Shown here one piece after another: positions 1 to 8,145 of a stretch of 64,000 nucleotides of DNA. Each line of letters begins with the position of its first letter. The first letter of the stretch is position 1. The position numbers and the translations under genes were made by a program. The notes beneath the pieces are model-generated. The model made no database searches. It saw nothing but the letters and a program-made list of their open reading frames with translations, and was not told where the DNA came from. The stretch is from Herbaspirillum rhizosphaerae_A (GTDB taxonomy: Bacteria; Pseudomonadota; Gammaproteobacteria; Burkholderiales; Burkholderiaceae_D), in the NCBI RefSeq assembly GCF_046025915.1, contig NZ_JAQQFR010000005.1, positions 62,001-126,000 on the forward strand, in the 5' to 3' direction.

Positions 1-174
1 ACACATACCCGTGAGTTTGTCCCGCAGCCCCTAAATCGTTGAGTGGCATTGTTATTGCTAGTTGTTAGCAAAAAAGTACGCACCACTACCTAGGCGTCAT
101 GTAGTCCGTTTCTTCTCTCCGAATTTTCCTTTGCTGTTGCCCTTGGGCACTACTGATTGCGTAAACCCGTTTAT
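1..174. other. Upstream region of the PAS-GGDEF-EAL gene
   Basis: This short AT-richer stretch precedes the cyclic-di-GMP gene. I see no gene, RNA or clear hairpin in it. It presumably holds the promoter, but no good -35/-10 pair stands out. Confidence 0.3.
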
Positions 175-2313
175 ATGAAGATTGTTGCTTCCTCAATTCC
201 TCCGGACCATGACGCGGCAATTACCTCGATCGCGCGACCGCCGCGTTTGCTGGAAACTTTGCTCGCGAACCTGGACGGCATGGTCTATCGCTGCCGCGAT
301 GATGAACAATGGACAATGGAATTTGTCAGCGAGGGGTGCTTTGAACTGACGGGTTATCAACCGCAGGACTTGCTGTTCAATCACAGAATTTCATATGAAA
401 ACATTACCCATCCCGATGATCGTGATGCCGTTCGGCAAGTTATCCTTTCCTGTCTGACTGCCAAGCGTCGTTTTGAGATGGAATATCGCATCATCCGCGC
501 CGATGGCGAAGTGCGCTGGGTCTGGGAGCGGGGCGTCGGAATTTACAATGCCGCCGGCACACTGGATGCGCTTGAAGGCTACGTGCAGGATGTGACGGCG
601 CGCAAGGAGGCCGATCAGGCGCTATTGGAGGCGGAGCGGCGTTATCGCAGCATCTTTGAAAATGCCATCGAAGGTGTTTTTCAATCGACCACGGATGGTG
701 GCTATATTGCTGTCAATCCGGCGCTGGCACGCATTTACGGTTATAAATCGCCGGAAGATCTCATCGTGAGCTTGCGCGACATCAAGCATCAGTTGTACGT
801 CGAGCCGGAGCGCCGTACCGAATTCATGAAGATGATGGAGCAATTTGGTTCGGTGTCGAATTTTGAGTCACGCGTGTATCGTCGCGACGGAGAAATCATC
901 TGGATCTCGGAAAACGCCCGTGCCGTGCACGATGATGCCGGCACGCTGATGTTTTACGAGGGCACCGTGGAGGCGATCACCGAGCGCAAGCTCTATGAAG
1001 CGGAAATTCGCCATCAAGCCACGCACGATGCGCTGACCGGTTTGCCTAACCGCACGATGCTGCACAATCATCTGCAGCGCGCAGTACAGAACTCGCGTCA
1101 GAAGGGTTCGCTGACGGCAGTGGTATTTGTGGATCTGGATCAGTTCAAATTCATCAATGACAGTCTGGGGCATCAGGTCGGCGACGAGTTGCTCAAGACG
1201 GTGGCGCAGCGCCTGGTGTCCTGCGTACGCGAAACCGACATGGTGGCGCGCCAGGGCGGCGACGAGTTCGTGCTGGTGCTGCAGAACCAGCCGGACGAAA
1301 GCAATATCACCGAAGTCCTGCAACGTATCCTGACCGCCGTGGCGCGGCCTTGGGTGGTGGGCGATCGCGAATTTCATATTACCTGCAGCATTGGTGTGAG
1401 CCGTTGCCCGACGGATGGTCGCGATGTGGAGACCTTGCTCAAGAACGCCGATTCCGCCATGTACAAGGCCAAGGAATTAGGGCGCAATAACTTCCAGTAC
1501 TTTGCCGGCTGGATGGATGCACAGGTCAGCAACCGCCTGGAGATGCTGGTAAGCCTGCGGCGTGCGCTTGATCGCGACGAATTCAAGCTGTATTACCAGC
1601 CCAAGATCAGCCTGGCCAGTGGCCGCATTATCGGCGCTGAGGCGTTGATCCGCTGGATTTCGCCGGAACAGGGCCTGGTGCCGCCGGATCGCTTCATTCC
1701 TTTTGCGGAGGAGGCGGGTCTGATTGTGCCGATCGGTGAGTGGGTGTTGCGTACAGCCTGTGCGCAAAACAAGCTCTGGCAAGACGCCGGGCTCGCACCG
1801 ATTCCGGTGGCGGTCAATCTGTCGCCGCGGCAACTCGATCAGAATCTGCCTGAATTCGTGCGCCAGGTGCTGGTCGAAAGTGGTCTCGCCGCTGCCTGGC
1901 TGGAATTGGAGATTACTGAAAATGTTGTCATGCGTGATGCCGAAAAGACCGTTGCGACCCTGAACGCGCTCAAGCGCCTGGGTTTGCAGGTGTCAGTGGA
2001 CGATTTTGGTACCGGTTATTCCAGTCTCAGCTATTTACGCCGTTTTCCGGTCGATGCCTTGAAGATCGACAAGTCTTTCGTACGGGACATCGCACGCGAT
2101 ACGGACAGTGCCGCCATCGTTAAGGCGGTGATTTCTCTTGGTCATATCCTGAATCTGCGTGTCATCGCCGAAGGCGTGGAGGATCAGGAGCAATACAACT
2201 TCCTGCTGGAAAACGGCTGTGACGAAGTGCAGGGTTACCTGCTTGGCAAGCCGATGCCGGTGGAGGACTTCACGCGTCGACTGGAGCTGGAGATGCAAAC
2301 CGGCTTTTCCTGA
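175..2313 (+). CDS. PAS-PAS-GGDEF-EAL bifunctional cyclic-di-GMP protein
   Basis: A 712-residue protein predicted to make and/or break cyclic-di-GMP. Two PAS sensor domains with PAC tails come first (about residues 20-140 and 150-275). A GGDEF domain follows with an intact GGDEF at 361-365 and an RxxD inhibitory site (RETD) five residues upstream. An EAL domain is last, with EAL at 489-491 and the other catalytic signatures present (EITEN, DDFGTGYSS, KIDKSF, AEGVE). No membrane segment is visible, so it is probably cytosolic. I chose the ATG at 175 over an in-frame TTG at 157; neither has a strong ribosome site. Both active sites look intact, so the net activity cannot be told from sequence. 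Confidence 0.93.
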   Translation: MKIVASSIPPDHDAAITSIARPPRLLETLLANLDGMVYRCRDDEQWTMEFVSEGCFELTGYQPQDLLFNHRISYENITHPDDRDAVRQVILSCLTAKRRFEMEYRIIRADGEVRWVWERGVGIYNAAGTLDALEGYVQDVTARKEADQALLEAERRYRSIFENAIEGVFQSTTDGGYIAVNPALARIYGYKSPEDLIVSLRDIKHQLYVEPERRTEFMKMMEQFGSVSNFESRVYRRDGEIIWISENARAVHDDAGTLMFYEGTVEAITERKLYEAEIRHQATHDALTGLPNRTMLHNHLQRAVQNSRQKGSLTAVVFVDLDQFKFINDSLGHQVGDELLKTVAQRLVSCVRETDMVARQGGDEFVLVLQNQPDESNITEVLQRILTAVARPWVVGDREFHITCSIGVSRCPTDGRDVETLLKNADSAMYKAKELGRNNFQYFAGWMDAQVSNRLEMLVSLRRALDRDEFKLYYQPKISLASGRIIGAEALIRWISPEQGLVPPDRFIPFAEEAGLIVPIGEWVLRTACAQNKLWQDAGLAPIPVAVNLSPRQLDQNLPEFVRQVLVESGLAAAWLELEITENVVMRDAEKTVATLNALKRLGLQVSVDDFGTGYSSLSYLRRFPVDALKIDKSFVRDIARDTDSAAIVKAVISLGHILNLRVIAEGVEDQEQYNFLLENGCDEVQGYLLGKPMPVEDFTRRLELEMQTGFS

Positions 2314-2791
2314 GAGGGTGAGTCGGGGCAATCCTGTTGACCGTTACCACCCGCAAACCAAGGCTGGGAGATGGTGGGGCAGCGCTCAGGCGACCGTCAG
2401 GCATCAGTGTGTAAATAATGTATGACGCTTGCAACGAAGCGACATTCGGTCTGGGCTTTGTGCTAAACTCCGCGCAGTATATTTTGCATTTTGCCTCCGG
2501 CCACCCGAAAACTCAGCTCGGCGCCGCTTGCAAGGTCAAAAGTTGAAATGGTGCGAGAATCTGGGAACTCAAGATTCTGTGTTCGCAACCAAGCCTTATT
2601 TTCCCGCTCATCTTCAACCTCCTATAAACGAGCGCCGGGAAGCAGCACCAACAGCATCAAAGCAGTATTTCAGGTTCAAGAGCCTGACAGCACCGTTGGC
2701 GCTGCGATGAAACTCAACCCGTGCAGCCAGGCTTCGCTTCGTTTTGGTCGAGCCCCTAAACTTTTGTTAAACAGTCGCACAAGAGTCGTAC
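2314..2791. other. Intergenic region before scpB, no gene seen
   Basis: About 480 bases with no convincing gene. A weak extended -10-like element (TGC-TAAACT near 2460) could serve scpB with a long leader. A 6-bp inverted repeat (AGAATC/GATTCT, 2556-2578) is the only hairpin I noticed. The small open frames here have poor starts and protein-unlike composition. Confidence 0.4.
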
Positions 2792-3799
2792 ATGAATACT
2801 ATTGAGGCCAAGAAAGTCCTCGAAACAGCATTGCTATGTGCTCACGAGCCATTATCAATCAACGATTTGAAGAAGCTTTATGTATCCGGTGAGGATGTCG
2901 AAAGCGAAATGACGTCAGATGCCATCCGGCAGATGTTGGAAGAGTTGCGTGAAGACTGGATTGACAAGGGTGTGGAAGTTGTCAGTTTGTCGACAGGCTG
3001 GCGCTTTCAAAGTCGAGCCGAGATGAAGATCTATCTGGATCGTCTGAATCCGGAAAAGCCGCCGAAATACACTCGCGCTACGCTGGAAACACTGGCCATC
3101 ATCGCGTATCGCCAGCCGGTGACACGCGGCGACATCGAAGAAATTCGCGGTGTCACGGTCAGTTCGCAAACCGTACGCCTGCTGGAAGATCGCGGCTGGA
3201 TCGAAGCCATCGGCCATCGCGACGTGCCGGGACGTCCGGCCTTGTTTGCAACGACCAAGCGTTTTCTGGATGACCTCGGCTTGACCTCGCTGGATCAGTT
3301 GCCGCCATTGCGCACTGTTACCAAGGAAGGTGTTGTCGATCCGGGCGCGTTGCTGGAGTTGCAAGCTCTGGAAGCCGGAATGCAGGCCAGCCTGATTGCC
3401 GAAGGTGAGGCGGCTGAGGGCGACGCTGAGGAGATTGCAAGTGCCGAAGCTGCGACAGCTGAATTGGACCAGGTCGAGCAAACTGCTGAAAATACAGAAA
3501 CGGTTGAACTTGCCGACGCTGAAAGCGCCATAGCAACAACCGACGGCGATATGATTGCAGAGGTTGCCGAGGCGGCTGATGTTGATAGCGATGCTGAAAA
3601 GAATGCGGAAGAAGTTTCCGGGGAAGAAATCGAGAACGACGTGGATGCGATTGCACCAAGCGTTGCCAACTACGAAGAAGTGCAGGTCGAAAGCCCTGCG
3701 TCTGCTGAAGAAATTCACACCAAGGACCCTGCCTCCGGTCATGCAAATGACGCCGCGCCCGGTCTGAATAACCACGATTCAAATAATGAAACCATCTAG
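2792..3799 (+). CDS. scpB: Segregation and condensation protein B (ScpB)
   Basis: The accessory (kite) subunit of the SMC-ScpAB condensin used in chromosome segregation. Residues 1-175 match the ScpB core of two winged-helix domains, including LAIIAYRQPVTRGDIEEIRG near 101-120. The rest (about 195-335) is a strongly acidic, alanine-rich tail that is not part of the family core and is probably disordered. ScpB is commonly about 200 residues, so this one is long. The gene overlaps the following rluB by 14 bases, which implies translational coupling; this gene pair is common in bacteria. Confidence 0.93.
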   Translation: MNTIEAKKVLETALLCAHEPLSINDLKKLYVSGEDVESEMTSDAIRQMLEELREDWIDKGVEVVSLSTGWRFQSRAEMKIYLDRLNPEKPPKYTRATLETLAIIAYRQPVTRGDIEEIRGVTVSSQTVRLLEDRGWIEAIGHRDVPGRPALFATTKRFLDDLGLTSLDQLPPLRTVTKEGVVDPGALLELQALEAGMQASLIAEGEAAEGDAEEIASAEAATAELDQVEQTAENTETVELADAESAIATTDGDMIAEVAEAADVDSDAEKNAEEVSGEEIENDVDAIAPSVANYEEVQVESPASAEEIHTKDPASGHANDAAPGLNNHDSNNETI

Positions 3800-5783
3800 T
3801 TCCAACGATGAGAAGCAGGTAGACCTCTTTGGTGCTGCCGCGGACAATGCCGACACTGCTGCTGCCAAACCGGCTGCGCGCAAGCGGACCAAAAAGGTAG
3901 TCGCCGACGAGCCTGTCGCCGAAGAAGTTGCACCGGTCAAGAAGGCTACCGTCAAAAAGACGGTGACTAAAAAAGCCGCTGCGGAGAAAGCTGCGGCTGA
4001 TGTTGCTGCACCAGTTACCGCTGCTGCGGTTGCCGAGGCCGCGCCCGCTGGTGAAGTCGCTGCGCCGAAGAAGCGCGCGACCCGCGCCAAGAAGCCTGCG
4101 GCTGATGCTGCTGCGGAACCCGCGCCCGTCGCCGCCTCTGCTCCTGTCGCGCCCGCTGCTGCGCCGGAAGCGCCGAAAGTTATCGTGACTATCGGCGAAG
4201 AAGTGACTGCTGCTCCTGTTTTGCTGGATGCGCCTGCCGACAATGCGCGCACCAAGCCTGCTCGACGTGGCGTGCGCGGACCGCGTGCCTTGCGTAACAA
4301 CCGCGCTGCCCAGCGTGCCGCGGAAAGCAGCGAAGCCCCTCCCGTCAATTCGGCGGTTGCCGATGCTGCTGTTTCTCACGGTGCCGGTGATGCCAATGCG
4401 CCGGTTCCTGTTGCTGATCAGGCCATGGCTGAGTCTCGTCGTGATGGTCAAGGTCAGGGCCAGGATCGCAATCGTCAGCAAAAGGGCAAGAAGCCATTCG
4501 CCAAAGGCGGCAAGCCGAAGGCGCCGCAACTGGGTTTGCGCTCGCATGACGCAGGCGACGATATTTTCTCGTTTGTCACTTCAGATGCGTACGACAAGGA
4601 AGACGGCGCCAAAGGTGGTGCTCGCGGTCATCAACTGCGCGGCAAGAACGGTCGTCGCGATCTGACCTCCGAGGACGACGCGCCCAAGCTGCACAAGGTA
4701 CTGGCTGATTCCGGCCTCGGTTCGCGCCGCGATATGGAAGAGCTGATCGTTGCCGGCCGCGTGTCGGTCAACGGTGAGCCTGCGCATATCGGTCAGCGTA
4801 TTCTGCCGACCGATCAGGTGCGTATCAACGGCAAGTTGCTGCAGCGCAAAGTCAGCAAAAAGCCGCCACGCGTACTGGTCTATCACAAGCCTGCCGGTGA
4901 AATCGTCAGTCATAACGATCCTGAAGGCCGTCCATCGGTTTTTGATCGCCTGCCGAACATGAAGGCTGCGAAATGGCTGGCTGTCGGCCGTCTCGACTTC
5001 AACACCGAAGGTCTGTTGCTGTTTACAACCTCCGGCGACCTCGCCAATCGCCTGATGCATCCGCGCTACAACATTGAGCGTGAATACGCCGTGCGTACGC
5101 TGGGTGAGCTCGAACAAGGCATGCGTCAGAAGCTGTTGCACGGCGTTGAGTTGGACGACGGCGTGGCGCAATTCTCCAAGATCGCCGACGGCGGCGGTGA
5201 GGGTGTGAACAAGTGGTACCGCGTAACGATTGGCGAAGGCCGCAATCGCGAAGTGCGCCGCATGTTTGAGGCTATCGGTCTGACTGTTTCGCGTCTGATC
5301 CGTACCCGCTACGGCATGATGATGTTGCCGCAAGGTCTCAAGCGCGGTCGCTGGGAAGAATTGGAAGAAAACGCCGTGCGCGGCATGCTGGCAGCTTGTG
5401 GCCTGGAAAAAGTCGGTGGCGACGCCCCGGCCGGTAATGGCAATGGCAAGGGTCGCGGCAATAGCGCGAATGGCAATAATGGCAATAATGGCAACAGCAA
5501 CGGCCAGCCGCGCAGCAACGCCAATGCCAATCCTATGCAGCAAAAAGGTCCGCGCCGCGAACCGTGGCAGGGTCAAGGTCAGGGGCCTCGTCAGGGGCAA
5601 GGCCAAGGTCAGGGTCAGGGCGGTCGTCCGCAGCAAAACAAGCCGCGTCAGCCGGATCCTTTGCAGACCGCGCTGGGCTTCCCGGATGCTGGTCAGCGTC
5701 GTCAAAACCGTCCGCAACGCAGTGGTGGCATGGCCGGTCAGGGCATGGGCGCAGGTGGTATGCCGCGTCGGCGACGCGGGTAA
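3786..5783 (+). CDS. rluB: 23S rRNA pseudouridine synthase B (RluB-like), with long tails
   Basis: Predicted to convert a uridine in 23S rRNA (U2605 in E. coli) to pseudouridine. The enzyme core occupies about residues 300-545: an S4 RNA-binding domain (LHKVLADSGLGSRRDMEELI, about 300-350), then the RsuA/RluB catalytic motif GRLDFNTEGLLL near residue 400 with its aspartate. A lysine/alanine-rich N-terminal arm of about 280 residues and a glycine/asparagine/glutamine-rich C-terminal arm with GQ repeats flank it. Total length is 665 residues against roughly 290 for E. coli RluB. The arms look disordered and RNA-binding. It starts inside the 3' end of scpB. Confidence 0.92.
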   Translation: MKPSSSNDEKQVDLFGAAADNADTAAAKPAARKRTKKVVADEPVAEEVAPVKKATVKKTVTKKAAAEKAAADVAAPVTAAAVAEAAPAGEVAAPKKRATRAKKPAADAAAEPAPVAASAPVAPAAAPEAPKVIVTIGEEVTAAPVLLDAPADNARTKPARRGVRGPRALRNNRAAQRAAESSEAPPVNSAVADAAVSHGAGDANAPVPVADQAMAESRRDGQGQGQDRNRQQKGKKPFAKGGKPKAPQLGLRSHDAGDDIFSFVTSDAYDKEDGAKGGARGHQLRGKNGRRDLTSEDDAPKLHKVLADSGLGSRRDMEELIVAGRVSVNGEPAHIGQRILPTDQVRINGKLLQRKVSKKPPRVLVYHKPAGEIVSHNDPEGRPSVFDRLPNMKAAKWLAVGRLDFNTEGLLLFTTSGDLANRLMHPRYNIEREYAVRTLGELEQGMRQKLLHGVELDDGVAQFSKIADGGGEGVNKWYRVTIGEGRNREVRRMFEAIGLTVSRLIRTRYGMMMLPQGLKRGRWEELEENAVRGMLAACGLEKVGGDAPAGNGNGKGRGNSANGNNGNNGNSNGQPRSNANANPMQQKGPRREPWQGQGQGPRQGQGQGQGQGGRPQQNKPRQPDPLQTALGFPDAGQRRQNRPQRSGGMAGQGMGAGGMPRRRRG

Positions 5784-5831
5784 GTCTTTGATTGCTCGGG
5801 AATTTCTTTTGTGAAATATCGGGCTGTCTGG

Positions 5832-5866
5832 GGTATGTCCGGCAATCTTGAATTGCCGGACATACC
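5832..5866. repeat. Perfect 15-bp inverted repeat between rluB and rimP
   Basis: GGTATGTCCGGCAAT (5832-5846) and its exact complement (5852-5866) are separated by 5 bases. The right arm contains the -35 hexamer of the predicted rimP promoter. No T-run follows, so it is not an ordinary terminator. It could be an operator, or an mRNA 3'-end hairpin for rluB. Confidence 0.75.
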
Positions 5867-5881
5867 GTAATCGGTTATAAT
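5853..5881 (+). promoter_or_regulatory. Sigma70-type promoter of the rimP-nusA-infB operon
   Basis: The -35 is TTGCCG (5853-5858), the spacer is 17 bases, and the -10 is a consensus TATAAT (5876-5881). Transcription would begin near 5888, leaving a leader of about 160 bases before rimP. Confidence 0.7.
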
Positions 5882-5883
5882 GC

Positions 5884-5934
5884 GCAAGTTAACGGGGTAA
5901 TTCACGGCAAATAATGCACCGTGAATCGGCTTGC
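5884..5934 (+). promoter_or_regulatory. Nested leader hairpin upstream of rimP
   Basis: An inner stem ATTCACGG/CCGTGAAT (5900-5907 with 5919-5926) is enclosed by GCAAG/CTTGC (5884-5888 with 5930-5934). It lies between the promoter and the terminator of the same leader, as expected for an attenuation or protein-binding element. Confidence 0.5.
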
Positions 5935-5956
5935 AGTTGAATAAACGATAAGAACG

Positions 5957-5981
5957 ATGGGCAGATGCCCATTTTTTTTTT
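5957..5981 (+). terminator. Intrinsic terminator in the rimP-nusA leader
   Basis: Stem ATGGGC/GCCCAT with a 4-base loop is followed by ten T residues (5972-5981). It lies downstream of the predicted rimP promoter and upstream of rimP. It may therefore attenuate the operon, or end rluB transcription, or both. Confidence 0.8.
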
Positions 5982-6047
5982 GCTGAACAAATTGATGTAT
6001 CTGTGTCGCGAAGTAAGGCGCGCAGAAAAGAAGGCGGAGAGATTTCC

Positions 6048-6536
6048 TTGCAATTGCTGGATTTGATTGAAACCACCCTGTCGGGGATGGGCTACGAACT
6101 GGTTGACCTCGAGAAGGCACCGCGCGGTCTCGTGCGCGTGTTTATCGATTTCCCGTTTGAAGATGCCGACAAGGGGCCGATCACGGTCGAGGATTGCGAG
6201 AAGGTTACACATCAGTTGCTGCACGTCTTTACGGTCGAAAACGTCGATTACGAGCGACTGGAAGTATCGTCGCCGGGACTGGATCGTCCGCTGAAGAAGC
6301 TGAGCGACTATGTGCGTTTTGCTGATCAGGAAGCTGTCATCAAGCTGCGCCTGCCGATGGCAAGTGCGGCTAATCGCAAGTCGTTTCAAGGCATCTTGCG
6401 TGCTCCTGAGGGCGAGAACTTAAAACTGGAATTTGAAGCAAACGATGGGTCGGCAGCGGTGTTGGATTTCACACTCGCCGATGTGGATAAGGCACGCCTG
6501 GTGCCGAAAGTGGATTTTAGGAGTCGCAAAGCATGA
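6048..6536 (+). CDS. rimP: Ribosome maturation factor RimP
   Basis: Helps mature the 30S ribosomal subunit. The 162-residue product has the family's two-domain form, beginning QLLDLIETTLSGMGYELVDLE and continuing with VEDCEKVTHQL and SPGLDRPLKK. I chose the TTG at 6048 because AAGGCGGAGAG sits just upstream and the resulting N-terminus matches the family. A GTG at 6003 would add 15 residues. The stop overlaps the nusA start (ATGA), so the two are translationally coupled. Same neighbourhood as in E. coli (rimP-nusA-infB). Confidence 0.9.
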   Translation: MQLLDLIETTLSGMGYELVDLEKAPRGLVRVFIDFPFEDADKGPITVEDCEKVTHQLLHVFTVENVDYERLEVSSPGLDRPLKKLSDYVRFADQEAVIKLRLPMASAANRKSFQGILRAPEGENLKLEFEANDGSAAVLDFTLADVDKARLVPKVDFRSRKA

Positions 6537-8095
6537 GTCGCGAAGTTTTGTTATTGGTCGATGCGCTGGCGCGCGAAAAGAACGTCGATAAAGATGTGGT
6601 CTTCGGAGCACTGGAGCATGCCCTCGCGCAAGCTACCAAGAAGCGCTACGAAGGCGAAGTCGACATCCGTGTGTCGATCGACCGCGAAAGCGGCGAATTT
6701 GAATCGTTCCGCCGCTGGCACGTGGTGCCTGACGAAGCCGGCCTGCAATTGCCTGACCAGGAAGTGTTGCATTTCGAAGCCAAAGAACAAATTCCCGATA
6801 TCGCCGTTGATGAATACATCGAAGAGCCGATTGAGTCGGTTGAGTTTGGCCGTCGCTTCGCGCAAGACACCAAGCAAGTCGTCCTGCAACGCATCCGCGA
6901 CGCTGAGCGCGAACAGATTCTGGCTGACTTCCTGGAGCGCGGCGATTCGCTGGTGACAGGTACTATCAAGCGCATGGAACGCGGTGATGCAATCGTCGAG
7001 TCCGGCAAGATCGAAGCGCGTTTGCCACGCGACCAGACGATTCCAAAGGAAAATCTGCGTATCGGCGACCGTGTCCGTGCTTACATCCTGCGTATCGACC
7101 GTAATGCACGCGGCCCGCAAGTGATCCTGTCGCGTACGGCTCCTGAGTTCATCATGAAGCTGTTCGAACTGGAAGTGCCGGAAATCGAACAAGGTTCGCT
7201 GGAAATCAAGTCGGCTGCACGTGACCCTGGCGTTCGCGCCAAGATTGCCGTCTTCACCAGCGACAAGCGCATCGATCCTATCGGTACCTGTGTCGGTATG
7301 CGCGGTTCGCGCGTGCAGGCTGTGACCGGTGAGCTGGGCGGTGAGCGCGTCGATATCGTGTTGTGGTCGGAAGATCCGGCGCAATTCGTGATCGGTGCAC
7401 TGGCTCCTGCCAATGTTTCCTCGATCGTCGTGGATGAAGAAAAACACGCCATGGACGTCGTCGTGGACGAAGAAAATCTGGCGATTGCGATTGGTCGCGG
7501 CGGTCAGAACGTGCGTCTGGCAGCTGAGCTGACCAACTGGCAGATCAACATCATGACAGCGGAAGAGTCGGCCGATAAGTCGGCGCAGGAAACTGCAGCG
7601 ATTCGCATCCTGTTCATGGAAAAGCTGGACGTCGATCAGGAAGTCGCAGACATCCTGGTGGAAGAAGGTTTTGCCAGCCTGGAAGAAATCGCTTACGTGC
7701 CGATCAACGAAATGCTCGAGATCGAGTCTTTCGATGAAGACACCGTCAACGAACTGCGCAACCGTGCACGCGATGCACTGGTGACCGAAGCGATTGCTTC
7801 CGAAGAAGGTTTGGAAGGCATGGACGAAGCGCTGATCAATTTCGAAGGAATGGATCGCGTTGTTGCCGGCAAGCTTGGCCTGGCCGGTGTCAAGACCGTG
7901 CCTGCTTTTGCCGCACTGGCATACGACGAATTCGGCGCCATCCTGGCGTTGTCGGCCGAGCGTGCGCGCCAACTGATTGAAAATGAATTTGAAGATGTGA
8001 CCGACGATGAAATGAAGCTCATCGATGCTAAATACGACGAGCGTGCCAAGGCATTGCAAGCCAAAGCATGGAGTACCGCGGAAGCGAAGCAATAA
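6533..8095 (+). CDS. nusA: Transcription termination/antitermination protein NusA
   Basis: Binds RNA polymerase and nascent RNA, and acts in pausing, termination and antitermination. The 520 residues hold the N-terminal polymerase-binding domain (about 1-130), an S1 domain (about 135-200), two KH domains (about 230-345, with GRGGQNVRLAAELTNWQI), and two C-terminal acidic repeats (about 360-500). The two C-terminal repeats are typical of proteobacterial NusA. The start has AGGAG just upstream and overlaps the rimP stop. E. coli NusA represses its own operon, so the leader structures upstream of rimP are a plausible target here. Confidence 0.97.
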   Translation: MSREVLLLVDALAREKNVDKDVVFGALEHALAQATKKRYEGEVDIRVSIDRESGEFESFRRWHVVPDEAGLQLPDQEVLHFEAKEQIPDIAVDEYIEEPIESVEFGRRFAQDTKQVVLQRIRDAEREQILADFLERGDSLVTGTIKRMERGDAIVESGKIEARLPRDQTIPKENLRIGDRVRAYILRIDRNARGPQVILSRTAPEFIMKLFELEVPEIEQGSLEIKSAARDPGVRAKIAVFTSDKRIDPIGTCVGMRGSRVQAVTGELGGERVDIVLWSEDPAQFVIGALAPANVSSIVVDEEKHAMDVVVDEENLAIAIGRGGQNVRLAAELTNWQINIMTAEESADKSAQETAAIRILFMEKLDVDQEVADILVEEGFASLEEIAYVPINEMLEIESFDEDTVNELRNRARDALVTEAIASEEGLEGMDEALINFEGMDRVVAGKLGLAGVKTVPAFAALAYDEFGAILALSAERARQLIENEFEDVTDDEMKLIDAKYDERAKALQAKAWSTAEAKQ

Positions 8096-8145
8096 GCTCC
8101 CGCGTACCCACATCATCTGCCGAGCCACATAGAAAAGAGGACTGA

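Noticed and set aside
2429..2710. 93-codon frame before scpB
   Set aside because: A TTG-type start without a ribosome site, and composition unlike a protein.
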